Source of the DNA: Herminiimonas sp.
GTDB taxonomy: Bacteria; Pseudomonadota; Gammaproteobacteria; Burkholderiales; Burkholderiaceae_D
Direction: 5' to 3'
DNA: 49,683 bases
Assembly (NCBI GenBank): GCA_028292665.1
Contig: JAQGLW010000167.1
Coordinates: forward strand, 1 to 49,683
A program made the position numbers and the translations under genes. The notes under the pieces were generated by a model. That model ran no database searches. It saw only the letters and a list, made by a program, of their open reading frames with translations, and was not told where the DNA came from. Each line of letters opens with the position of its first letter. Within the stretch, counting starts at the first letter, position 1. This document shows, piece by piece, positions 25,112 through 33,338 of this stretch.

Positions 25112-26053
25112 ATGCTCGCTTACCTCATCAAACGACTCGCTGCGGTGATCCCGACGGTTTTTCTCGTCACGATCATCATCTTTTGCTTGCAGCAATTGCT
25201 GCCCGGCGACCCGGCCGTGGTGTTGGCCGGCGAAGACCAGGACCCGAATGTGGTGGCCTATCTGCACAAGAAAATGCATCTCGATGAACCGCTGCCGATG
25301 CGTTACGCCTACTGGATCGGCGGCGTCGCGCGGGGCGATCTGGGCGAGTCGCTGCGCATCCAGCAACCGGTACTGCAACTGATCAAGGATAAGTTGCCGG
25401 TGACTCTGGAACTGGCGGCGCTGGCGATGGCCATCGCATTGGTCATCGGCATTCCGGCCGGCATCATCTCGGCCGTGGCCAAGAATTCAGTCTGGGATTA
25501 CGCGGCCAATATGGTAGCGCTATGGGGCTTGTCGACGCCGAACTTCTGGCTCGGAATCCTGTTGATACTTCTGTTTTCCGTCTCCCTCGGCTGGCTGCCT
25601 GCATCCGGCTATGTCAGCCCGTTCGAAGACTTGCGCGGCAACCTGGCGGCAATGATCATGCCGGCCTTCGTGCTGGGCAATGCGATTGCCGCTGTGCTGA
25701 TGCGCCACACCCGCAGCGCCATGCTGCAGGTATTGAATGCCGATTACGTGCGCACCGCCCGCGCCAAGGGACTCGATGAGCGTACGGTTGTGTTGAAACA
25801 CGCGTTGCGCAATGCGTTGACGCCGATCATTACGCTGGGCGCGCTGGAATTCGGCACCCTGTTATCGGGAGCGGTTTTGACGGAACAAGTGTTTTCGATT
25901 CCTGGTTTCGGGAAGCTGATCGTCGATGCGGTTTTCAATCGCGATTATGTAGTGGTGCAAGGCGTGGTGCTGTTCACATCGACGGTCTACATCGTCTTGA
26001 ACCTGCTGGCGGACTTTGCCTATTTCTTCGTCAATCCACGGCTGCGGGGTTAG
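25112..26053 (+). CDS. Peptide-type ABC transporter permease (DppB-like), second set
   Basis: A 313-residue inner-membrane permease. It begins MLAYLIKRLAAVIPTVFLVT and has QLLPGDP near residue 35, SGYVSPFEDL in a periplasmic loop, and the coupling loop YVRTARAKGLDERTVVLKHALRN around residues 212-234. Lower C/G use at third positions (many ttg and att codons) sets it apart from the first-set permease. The DppC-like gene follows by 3 bases. Confidence 0.93.
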   Translation: MLAYLIKRLAAVIPTVFLVTIIIFCLQQLLPGDPAVVLAGEDQDPNVVAYLHKKMHLDEPLPMRYAYWIGGVARGDLGESLRIQQPVLQLIKDKLPVTLELAALAMAIALVIGIPAGIISAVAKNSVWDYAANMVALWGLSTPNFWLGILLILLFSVSLGWLPASGYVSPFEDLRGNLAAMIMPAFVLGNAIAAVLMRHTRSAMLQVLNADYVRTARAKGLDERTVVLKHALRNALTPIITLGALEFGTLLSGAVLTEQVFSIPGFGKLIVDAVFNRDYVVVQGVVLFTSTVYIVLNLLADFAYFFVNPRLRG

Positions 26054-26056
26054 TCC

Positions 26057-26965
26057 ATGAACGTTGTCAATACGGGAATTGCGCCTGCCGCGAGCGCTGC
26101 AGTCAAACAGGCGGCGTTGCCGCGCGAAGCGACGCCGGCCCGGCGTGCCTGGCGGCGCTTGCTGCGGCGGCGCGGGGCGATGCTGGGTTTATGCATCGTG
26201 CTGCTGTTTGTGGCGATTGCGTTGTGCGCGTCGTGGATTGCGCCATACGATCCGGTTGCCACGAGCTGGAGCGCAGTCCGCAAGGCGCCTTCGCAGGCTT
26301 TCCTGTTCGGCACCGATGAACTCGGGCGTGATGTGCTTTCGCGCGTCATCTGGGGCGCACGCGCATCGCTGCTGGCCGGATTGGTATCGGTCTGCATTTC
26401 GATGGCGCTGGGGGTGCCGATCGGGCTCCTGGCCGGATATGTCGGCGGCTGGACCGATGCCGCGATTTCGCGCCTGACCGATGCCATGCTGGCGGTGCCG
26501 TTCCTGATTCTGGCGATCGCTCTGGGCGCCTTTCTCGGCCCGAGTCTCACCAATGCGATGATTGCCATCGGCGTGTCCGCAACGCCGGTATTCATACGCC
26601 TGACCCGCGCGCAAGTGCTGGCGGTGAAAGTCGAGGATTTCATCGAAGCGGCGCGCGCGGTAGGCAATCCGCACTGGCGCATTGCCTTGCGCCATGTGCT
26701 GCCCAATATCCTGCCGCCGCTGATCGTGCAATCGACCCTGGCGATTGCGGCAGCCATCATTGCCGAAGCCAGCCTGTCATTTCTGGGCCTTGGCCAGCAA
26801 CCGCCGGCGCCGAGCTGGGGCAGCATGCTCAATACCGCTAAAAATTATGTCGACAATGCTCCGTGGATGGCGATCTGGCCGGGACTGTCGATTTTTTTGC
26901 TGGTATTGTCGTTCAACCTCCTCGGCGATGGCTTGCGCGACGCGCTCGATCCACGTCACAAATAA
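26057..26965 (+). CDS. Peptide-type ABC transporter permease (DppC-like), second set
   Basis: A 302-residue permease with a basic N-terminal region, a first membrane segment around residues 40-62, the FLFGTDELGRDVLSRVIWGAR motif, the coupling loop FIEAARAVGNPHWRIALRHVLPN and the closing SFLGLGQQPPAPSWG block, all standard for DppC/OppC. It ends the second importer operon; no hydrolase gene follows, unlike in the first set. Confidence 0.93.
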   Translation: MNVVNTGIAPAASAAVKQAALPREATPARRAWRRLLRRRGAMLGLCIVLLFVAIALCASWIAPYDPVATSWSAVRKAPSQAFLFGTDELGRDVLSRVIWGARASLLAGLVSVCISMALGVPIGLLAGYVGGWTDAAISRLTDAMLAVPFLILAIALGAFLGPSLTNAMIAIGVSATPVFIRLTRAQVLAVKVEDFIEAARAVGNPHWRIALRHVLPNILPPLIVQSTLAIAAAIIAEASLSFLGLGQQPPAPSWGSMLNTAKNYVDNAPWMAIWPGLSIFLLVLSFNLLGDGLRDALDPRHK

Positions 26966-27269
26966 ACGCCTGCCGATTTTTTTCGGAGCCGCCGGCCATG
27001 CTGTCATTTGATGCCCGGCATTATCCGTATCCATCATGCCGCAATGCAGCCTATGCGCGCCATCGGCCGGCTGCGGCATCGCAGCCGTCGGTCGCCCAGG
27101 TCGGCTTGTATTGAACACAGCCAATTGAACAATGCCGGCGGTTTGATTTAGCTTAAGCCTTTGCCCGGATATCGTATTGCCGAACGCGTTCCGGCGACTA
27201 GAGTTAATCCAGATTCTCCGCGTTTACCCCTGGTGCTTATTCTTCTCTTATTCTTCCGGAAAATTTGTC
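26966..27269. other. Gene-free interval before the beta-propeller gene
   Basis: About 300 bases with no supportable gene, no strong hairpin with a T-run and no clear promoter match. The part after 27120 is more AT-rich and presumably holds the promoter of the gene at 27270. Confidence 0.4.
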
Positions 27270-28370
27270 ATGAACACGTTTTTTTACAGCAAGGCTATCC
27301 GTTTCCTGTGTACGCTGGCGCTGCTTGCCGCCGCAGCATCTCCGACGGCGCATGCTGCAGGCAATTTTTATCAGAGGCACGATCTCGTCTCCGACGGATT
27401 CGTCCCCGCGGATAACATGGACCCCAATCTTGTCAACGCATGGGGGATCGCTTTCAACCCGTTTGCCTTTGTCTGGGTGGCGGACAACGGCACAGGCGTC
27501 GCTACGCTTTACGATGGCGCAGGGAAACCGCAGACTCTCGTAGTGAAAATACCCCCGCCTGCCAATGTCAATGCGGCGGGAAAGCCGACCGGCATCGTGT
27601 TCAGCGGATCAACCGGCTTTGTGGTGTCGCAGGGCGGCGCATCAGGTCCGAGCCGCTTCATTTTTGCTACTGAAGACGGTGTCATCGCCGGATGGGCGCC
27701 CAACGCCGATCCCACCAACGCGATTCGGGTGATCGACAAATCGGTATCGACCGGTGCGGTATACAAAGGACTCGCATTGAGCGCCGGCGGCAATGGCAAT
27801 CTGCTTTACGCGGCGGATTTTCACAACAACAGGATTGATGTATTCGACAGTTCGTTCAAGGAAGTGACTCTTGCGTCCGGCGCTTTTTCCGATCCGGCCC
27901 TTCCCGCCGGTTTTGCGCCCTTTGGAATACAGTCGATCAACGGCGATATATATGTAACCTACGCCAAACAGGATGACATGAAGCACGATGACGTGGCAGG
28001 CCAAGGCCTTGGCTTCATCAACGTGTTCGATCCGAACGGAAAGCTGATCAAGCGCGTCGTGTCGCAGGGAGAGCTCAATGCGCCGTGGGGCATCGCGCTG
28101 GCCCCGGCCGGCTTCGGCAAATTCAGCAATCGCCTGCTCGTGGGTAATTTCGGCGATGGCGTGATCAATGCCTATGCTCTTGCGACCGGAGAATTCGTGG
28201 GCCGCCTTGAGAGCTCGGATGGGCAGCCGATCCGGATCGACGGTTTGTGGGGGATCGCTTTCGGAAACGGTTTCCAAAACCAATCCGTCAATTCGTTATT
28301 CTTTGCAGCAGGGCCCGGGGATGAACAGCATGGGCTTTACGGGCGGATCGACGCCGCCTCCGGGAACTGA
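27270..28370 (+). CDS. Secreted TIGR03118-family protein (predicted beta-propeller)
   Basis: A 366-residue protein with a signal peptide of about 30 residues (hydrophobic core LCTLALLAAAASP, then AHAAG). The mature part carries the repeated motifs of the TIGR03118 family, such as LVNAWGIAFNPFAFVWVADNGTGVATLYDG, then LNAPWGIALAPAGFGKFSNRLLVGNFGDG and DGLWGIAFGNG, which suggest a six-bladed propeller. It should be periplasmic or extracellular; the function of the family is not established. The ATG at 27270 is taken because the signal peptide starts there. It is convergent with the copper-type operon, whose first gene encodes another predicted propeller. Confidence 0.85.
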   Translation: MNTFFYSKAIRFLCTLALLAAAASPTAHAAGNFYQRHDLVSDGFVPADNMDPNLVNAWGIAFNPFAFVWVADNGTGVATLYDGAGKPQTLVVKIPPPANVNAAGKPTGIVFSGSTGFVVSQGGASGPSRFIFATEDGVIAGWAPNADPTNAIRVIDKSVSTGAVYKGLALSAGGNGNLLYAADFHNNRIDVFDSSFKEVTLASGAFSDPALPAGFAPFGIQSINGDIYVTYAKQDDMKHDDVAGQGLGFINVFDPNGKLIKRVVSQGELNAPWGIALAPAGFGKFSNRLLVGNFGDGVINAYALATGEFVGRLESSDGQPIRIDGLWGIAFGNGFQNQSVNSLFFAAGPGDEQHGLYGRIDAASGN

Positions 28371-28402
28371 CCCGCCGTAGCTCCTGAGCCCGGGTCGGCG
28401 GG
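28371..28402 (+). terminator. Possible transcript-end hairpin between convergent genes
   Basis: CCCGCCG (28371-28377) and CGGCGGG (28396-28402) can pair across an 18-base loop directly after the TIGR03118-type stop codon. There is no T-run, so it is a weak call. Confidence 0.3.
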
Positions 28403-28476
28403 ACCGGTTCTTCATGCAATGCCGCTGGCGCTTCAGACTTGAAAACCGTTCTTGCGAGCGCTGCGAAGCTGCAAGT

Positions 28477-29754
28477 TCAGCCAAGCTTGCGCGCCCGCTC
28501 CCCGGCCGGGCCCGTATACCATTCCTCGGCCGCCAATCCCGATGCTGCGCGATTGCGCACTTTGAGCAGCGTGAACATGCCTCCCATGCCGATTGCGCCA
28601 TGCGGTCCTTGCCCGGTCATCATCGGCAAAGTGTTTTCCGGCAGCGGCATGCCCATGTCCGCCATCGCGCCCATGCCGCGCTCGCCCATGGCCATGTAGT
28701 CGGGCACCAGCTTGCGCAGCTTGTCGGTCGTTGCCTGCAGGTCCACGCCCAGCATGTTGGGCACCTGATGTCCCATCGCATTCATCGTGTGATGCGATTT
28801 GTGACAGTGGAAGGCCCAGTCGCCGGGCGCATCGGCGACAAATTCAATGACGCGCATCTGTCCGGCCGCGACGTCCACCGTCACCTCGGGCCAGCGCGCC
28901 GACTTCGGAACCCAGCCGCCGTCGGTGCCGGTGACTTCGAAACTGTGGCCGTGCAAATGGATCGGATGATTGGTCATGCTCAGGTTGCCGATACGGATGC
29001 GGACCCGTTCTCCCAGGTGCGCGAACAGCGGCTCAATGCCCGGGAACACGCGGCTGTTCCAGCTCCAGATATTGAAGTCGGTCATGGTGTTGGTGCGCGG
29101 CGTGTAGCTGCCGGGTTCGATGTCGTACGCATTGATCAGGAACACATAGTCGCGATCGACCTTCATCGAGCGCGGCTCGCGCGGATGCACCACGATGCAG
29201 CCCATCATGCCCATCGCCATTTGCATCATGTCATCCGCATGCGGGTGATACATGAAGGTGCCCGAGCGCGGCATCACGAATTCGTATTGCCAGGTTTCGC
29301 CGGGTTCGATCGGAGGCTGCGTGACGCCGGCCACGCCGTCCATGCCGTTCGGCACAGGGATTCCATGCCAGTGGATGGTAGTCGCCTCGGGAAGCTGATT
29401 GGTGACAAAGATGCGGATGCGCTCGCCTTCGACGCATTCGAGCGTGGGACCGGGCGACTGGCCGTTGTAACCCCATAGATTCGCGGTCATGCCGGGCGCT
29501 ATTTCGCGCACGACAGGCTGGGCCGCCAAATGAAATTCCTTGACGCCGTCGCGCATGGTCCACGGCAGCGACCAGCCGTTGAGCGTCACAACCGGTTGAA
29601 AGGGGCGTCCGGTTTGCGGCTTCAACGGCACTTGCGTGGAAGCCGAGCGCATCATGACCGGCGGCGGTACGCCTGCCCGCGCAGATGCCGGGACCGCGCC
29701 TGAGCCGAGCCAGACGGCGCTTGCGCCTTGCAGGAATTTTCTTCGCGAAACCAT
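28477..29754 (-). CDS. Multicopper oxidase, CopA/laccase-like, Tat-exported
   Basis: A 425-residue cupredoxin-type oxidase. The N-terminus MVSRRKFLQG is a twin-arginine signal. All copper-ligand motifs are visible: HWHG, HPHAD, HPIHLHGH and HCHKSHHTMNAM, i.e. the full set for type 1, 2 and 3 copper. A methionine-rich C-terminal stretch (MAMGERGMGAMADMGMPLP) resembles Cu(I)-binding tails in copper-resistance oxidases. It would oxidise Cu(I) to Cu(II) in the periplasm. The ATG at 29754 starts the Tat signal; a TTG at 29766 is an alternative. It is the last gene of the minus-strand operon, 27 bases behind the TolC-like gene. Confidence 0.92.
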   Translation of the reverse strand: MVSRRKFLQGASAVWLGSGAVPASARAGVPPPVMMRSASTQVPLKPQTGRPFQPVVTLNGWSLPWTMRDGVKEFHLAAQPVVREIAPGMTANLWGYNGQSPGPTLECVEGERIRIFVTNQLPEATTIHWHGIPVPNGMDGVAGVTQPPIEPGETWQYEFVMPRSGTFMYHPHADDMMQMAMGMMGCIVVHPREPRSMKVDRDYVFLINAYDIEPGSYTPRTNTMTDFNIWSWNSRVFPGIEPLFAHLGERVRIRIGNLSMTNHPIHLHGHSFEVTGTDGGWVPKSARWPEVTVDVAAGQMRVIEFVADAPGDWAFHCHKSHHTMNAMGHQVPNMLGVDLQATTDKLRKLVPDYMAMGERGMGAMADMGMPLPENTLPMMTGQGPHGAIGMGGMFTLLKVRNRAASGLAAEEWYTGPAGERARKLG

Positions 29755-29781
29755 CGGATATAACAATCTCGGTGAATAACT

Positions 29782-31026
29782 TCAATGAACCAGTGGATGG
29801 GCGGAATTTTCCGGGGCCGGCTGCAGCGATCCGGCAGCGAAAGGCAAGCGTCCGATACCTGCAAGCGCCTGCTGCAAATCGACTTCGGCGAGCCAGAAGT
29901 CGGCTTGTGCAGCCACGCATTCGGATACCGCGCGGACGCTGCCGGCAGCATCCGCGATCAGATCGAACACGCTGGCCAGCATGCCGTTGTATCGCTTGAT
30001 TTGCTCGGCGGTAATGCGTTGCGCGAGCGGTACGCCGACTTCGCACGCGTGCCGCGCCAAATCAAGCTGAGCCTGATAGGCGATCCAGCTGCTGCGTACT
30101 TCCGAACGCGCGCGCACGCCGATCTGGTCGAGCGCTGCCTGTGGCAGCACATGGGCGGATGCAGGTTCGCCCGCGGCATTGTTGTCGTGCACCAGCGCTG
30201 CGCGAGCTATTTGCGCGTCCAGCCGTTGCGACAGAGCCAGCGCTTCCAGTCCTTCCGGCCCGAGCGCGGACACCGGCAGATCGGGCAGGCGATCGGGCAG
30301 TTGTACACGCTCCGCCTCCGTGCCCCACAGTCCCATCCATTGCAGCAATTGTTCGCGCTCCAGCATCGCGTGCGCCTGAGCGCGGGTGCTGCGCGCCATC
30401 GACTGATCGAGAAATTGTTGCGAGCGAAGCGTATCGATTGGAGAACTGCTGCCGAGCTGACGCATGCGCTGTGTGAGATTGCGGCTGACTTCGGCCGCCA
30501 GCATTACGTCCTGTGCGTAATGCAGCGTCTGGCGCGCGGCGATGGCGCGTACCCACGCGCGCCGCGCCGAGAAAGTCCAGTCGCCGATGCCGGCGATTGC
30601 GGTTGTCATGAGCATCGTGTTGGCGTTGGCGCGCAGAACCGGCACCGCCAGCCAGGACGAGAGATTGGCGGTAAGCGGCCGTTCGATTTTGCTTTCAGCG
30701 CCGCCGAGCGCACGACCGGCGTCGTAGCGCGGATCGGGCTCATGTGACAGGAGCAAACGCTGTTGCGGCGCAATGCCGAGCAGGGCGAAATATTCAGTCA
30801 GGGCGGGGCTGCGAAGCACCGCCAGCTCCACCGCTGCATCCTGGGTCAGGGGCCGTTCCAGCAGTTCGTTTTCGCGCGCTTGCTGGACAGCTGCGTTCCT
30901 TGCTGCATCTTCAATCACGGGACCGGCTGCCGGCGCCGGAATCGACGCCGGCGAAATCGCCGTGCAGCTGCTGCACAGCGCTGCCGCAACAAGAAAAATA
31001 TTCCTGCATGTTGAGATACGCGTCAT
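29782..31026 (-). CDS. TolC/CusC-family outer-membrane factor, lipoprotein-type
   Basis: A 414-residue protein with a short signal containing cysteines (ALCSSCTAIS) that could be a lipobox. The body is helical with TolC/CusC-like repeats: PLTQDAAVELAVLRSPALTEYFALLGI near the start, and VRSSWIAYQAQLDLARHACEVGVPLAQR in the second half. Family members form outer-membrane exit channels for efflux pumps. Here no RND pump or membrane-fusion protein is encoded nearby, so its partner must lie elsewhere or the protein has another role. Its ATG is 12 bases behind the CusF-like gene. Confidence 0.85.
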   Translation of the reverse strand: MTRISTCRNIFLVAAALCSSCTAISPASIPAPAAGPVIEDAARNAAVQQARENELLERPLTQDAAVELAVLRSPALTEYFALLGIAPQQRLLLSHEPDPRYDAGRALGGAESKIERPLTANLSSWLAVPVLRANANTMLMTTAIAGIGDWTFSARRAWVRAIAARQTLHYAQDVMLAAEVSRNLTQRMRQLGSSSPIDTLRSQQFLDQSMARSTRAQAHAMLEREQLLQWMGLWGTEAERVQLPDRLPDLPVSALGPEGLEALALSQRLDAQIARAALVHDNNAAGEPASAHVLPQAALDQIGVRARSEVRSSWIAYQAQLDLARHACEVGVPLAQRITAEQIKRYNGMLASVFDLIADAAGSVRAVSECVAAQADFWLAEVDLQQALAGIGRLPFAAGSLQPAPENSAHPLVH

Positions 31027-31038
31027 CTCTGCCGGCAA

Positions 31039-31563
31039 CTACCGTGATCCGGCGGCTGCTTTTGCGGAAGACACAGCCGTGACGACAAGTTGCGAACCCT
31101 GCGCCTCAAGCCGGATGCCGACGCGTTCGCCGGCGCGCAATTGCTGCAGCACGTCGGCATTTTTTGCCTTGAACATCATTGTCATCGCCGGCATATTCAG
31201 CCGCGGAATCGGTCCATGCTCGAGCAGCGCCTGTCCGCTCTTGCGATCTACCGACACCACCCTCGCTTGCGTATCGAACGCCGGCTCGGAGGCAGCGGAA
31301 GCCGGCTGCGACGCCGCATGGCCGCCGCCATGCCCCTCATGTTCGCGCACCGCCGGCGGTGCGTCAGGCGTGCTCAAACGCCGCTGCAATCCGCTGTCGA
31401 ATTGCAGCACGCCGGACGTCGCGACGGGATCGGCGGGCCCGCGCTCGGCGCCGTCATCGGCTGTCCCCTGCATGCAAACGAAGCACAGGCCGATGCCGCC
31501 GGCGATGCGGCGGGTCCGGTACTTCCACGCGTTCACTGCCGCATCCCGGCGCGCCATGCTCAA
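31039..31563 (-). CDS. CusF-like periplasmic copper-binding protein
   Basis: A 174-residue protein. An N-terminal hydrophobic segment (IAGGIGLCFVC) is probably an export signal or anchor. A histidine-containing linker (REHEGHGGGH) follows, and from about residue 98 a CusF-type domain: ARVVSVDRKSGQALLEHGPI, NMPAMTMMF, and LRAGERVGIRLEAQG. The copper ligands of CusF (one His and two Met) are kept, but the tryptophan that caps Cu(I) in E. coli CusF is a methionine here (NMPAMTM instead of NWPEMTM). It should pass Cu(I)/Ag(I) to the neighbouring oxidase or efflux channel. Its ATG overlaps the stop of the LVIVD-protein gene by 4 bases. Confidence 0.87.
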   Translation of the reverse strand: MSMARRDAAVNAWKYRTRRIAGGIGLCFVCMQGTADDGAERGPADPVATSGVLQFDSGLQRRLSTPDAPPAVREHEGHGGGHAASQPASAASEPAFDTQARVVSVDRKSGQALLEHGPIPRLNMPAMTMMFKAKNADVLQQLRAGERVGIRLEAQGSQLVVTAVSSAKAAAGSR

Positions 31564-33035
31564 GGTTGCGCGATGGCTCGTGCCGCGCCGGTCAATTCGA
31601 CAATGTGCATGCCGGTGTTGGCGCGGTCGACTCCGTAGATGTAGCCGCGATCGTCAACCTCGACGTTGTTGGTCTGCACGGCCACCTTGCAACGGTCCAC
31701 GCCGTTGACCTTGATGCAGCGCTTGTCGGTCTTGGCGGTAACTGCCGGAATGTAAAAGCCGACTTCCTTCGGCGACCAGGGATCGCGAATGTCGACGGCG
31801 CGAATGCCCGCATTGAAATAGGCAAGGAACACCAGCTTCTTGTGAAACATCGAGGTCATGTTTTCATTCGAAGAGTGGGTGCCGAAACGGCCGCCGCGCG
31901 AACAGAAATTGCCGCTGCTTTCGGGCACCTGAAAATTCGCCATGCCCCATGGTTTGGTTTCGGAGGTGATGTCGACCACGTACATCATCTGCCGATTTTC
32001 CTGGCACTCTTCCTTCAGCGATTCATTGGTCAGAATCATGATGTCGCGCGTCCGCCCTTCGGTATTTTTCGCGAATTCCGGGATCTCCATGCCGAGCAGC
32101 GGCAGCGTGGTGTGCGCTCCGAGGCGCGGCGACGTGTACAGCGTGTTGACGACCGGATAGGTCAGGTTTTCCGGAGTCGGCTCGAACGGATTGGCAACCG
32201 CCGGATTCCCGTGCAGCAGTTTCTCGCGGTCGATGATCTGCACCACGCCGTTGAGAAAGGTGTTGTAACCGAAGTAAATGCGATTGCCGACGCGAATCGG
32301 CCCGTGCATTTCAAAGTCGGTGCCGCGCAGCGAATCGGCGGCGCCCGGTTGCTGTCCGACCAGGCCGAAATTACGGATGAAGACGGGTTTGGCAGGATCG
32401 CTCAAATCGTAAACCTGGGTCATGCGGCGGGTCTTCCAGCCAGGTGCGCCCGAGACCAGATAGGCAATGCCGGTATCGCATTCCCAAAAATTTTTATGCG
32501 TGTCGCGAATGCCGTTCGTGATGCGGGTCAGCAGCGCGGGCTTTTCCGGTGCTGTCACATCCCAGATTTCATGAGCGGTATTGCCGAACGTGCGTAACAG
32601 ATAAAATTTATCGCGCTGGCCTTTGGGCAAATCCTTGCCGCTGCATAAGCGCACCATTTGTCCGCCGCCCGATTCGCCCTTGCCGGGCTCACCCGGAATG
32701 TGGGCAAGATAGCGCGGCGTTTTGGGATCGGTGACGTCCACAATCGAGGTGCCATTGTCTTCAATCCGGCCGGTTAGCGGATTCTCGGCCTGGCCGCCAT
32801 GATGACCGACATAGGCAATCCAGCGGTTGCCCTGCGCGTGGATAATGGGTTGATACGCACTGCGCCCCTGCAGATCGTTGTAGCCGACCAGACGCATGTT
32901 GCTGGCTTCCGCAGGCGCCTGCGCGGCCGCACTTGCGCTCCACATCAGCAGAAACGCTGCGCATAGTGCCGATGCGGACTTTGCAATCAAGGCAATGGAT
33001 GCGACAAACCGCCGGCAAAATTTCATCATGTTCAT
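31560..33035 (-). CDS. Secreted LVIVD-repeat protein, predicted beta-propeller
   Basis: A 491-residue protein with a signal peptide of about 38 residues ending SAAAQ. Repeated motifs such as GTSIVDVTDPKTPRYLAHIPG, TAHEIWDVTAPEKPALLTRI, TQVYDLSDPAKPVFIRNFG and IRAVDIRDPWSPKEVGFYIP are LVIVD-type blades, so a periplasmic or surface beta-propeller is likely. Several histidines and six or more cysteines in the mature part could bind metal or form disulfides. GAGGAG lies 6 bases ahead of the ATG at 33035. It is the first gene of a four-gene minus-strand operon with CusF-like, TolC-like and multicopper oxidase genes; its role in copper handling is inferred from context only. Confidence 0.82.
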   Translation of the reverse strand: MNMMKFCRRFVASIALIAKSASALCAAFLLMWSASAAAQAPAEASNMRLVGYNDLQGRSAYQPIIHAQGNRWIAYVGHHGGQAENPLTGRIEDNGTSIVDVTDPKTPRYLAHIPGEPGKGESGGGQMVRLCSGKDLPKGQRDKFYLLRTFGNTAHEIWDVTAPEKPALLTRITNGIRDTHKNFWECDTGIAYLVSGAPGWKTRRMTQVYDLSDPAKPVFIRNFGLVGQQPGAADSLRGTDFEMHGPIRVGNRIYFGYNTFLNGVVQIIDREKLLHGNPAVANPFEPTPENLTYPVVNTLYTSPRLGAHTTLPLLGMEIPEFAKNTEGRTRDIMILTNESLKEECQENRQMMYVVDITSETKPWGMANFQVPESSGNFCSRGGRFGTHSSNENMTSMFHKKLVFLAYFNAGIRAVDIRDPWSPKEVGFYIPAVTAKTDKRCIKVNGVDRCKVAVQTNNVEVDDRGYIYGVDRANTGMHIVELTGAARAIAQP

Positions 33036-33127
33036 ACTTGTCTCCTCTATGCATCCAGAAGGATGCTATTGATTTATATTTATTGATTTTTATTAAATGC
33101 CACAAGATCATACCCGCTGCCAACTAC

Positions 33128-33141
33128 TTATCATATGATAA
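33128..33141 (-). promoter_or_regulatory. Palindromic operator candidate in the copper-operon promoter region
   Basis: TTATCATATGATAA is a 14-base perfect palindrome in a very AT-rich tract, about 93 bases upstream of the LVIVD-protein start. On the minus strand it sits just behind TTGCAT and a TATAAT-like run, so it could overlap the -10 region and bind a regulator. The interval 33036-33338 holds no gene. Confidence 0.5.
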
Positions 33142-33338
33142 TTCTTTTATATTATATTTAATGCAAGAAAAAGATTTTTCGCGTTCAATTTATCCTTTGA
33201 TCAATAGTCGATGCAACCCATGCCGCACCGGGTCGGGCTTCGGCATCCGCAGGCAGAGTCAATTCGACATGAAATAATTGCTGAAAGTCAGGCGAGCCGG
33301 CAATGCATTTAACGCCTGATCGGGTCGGATCTGACCTT

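Noticed and set aside
26966-27269. Search for a terminator or small RNA between the second importer and the propeller gene
   Set aside because: Only short imperfect inverted repeats without T-runs were found.
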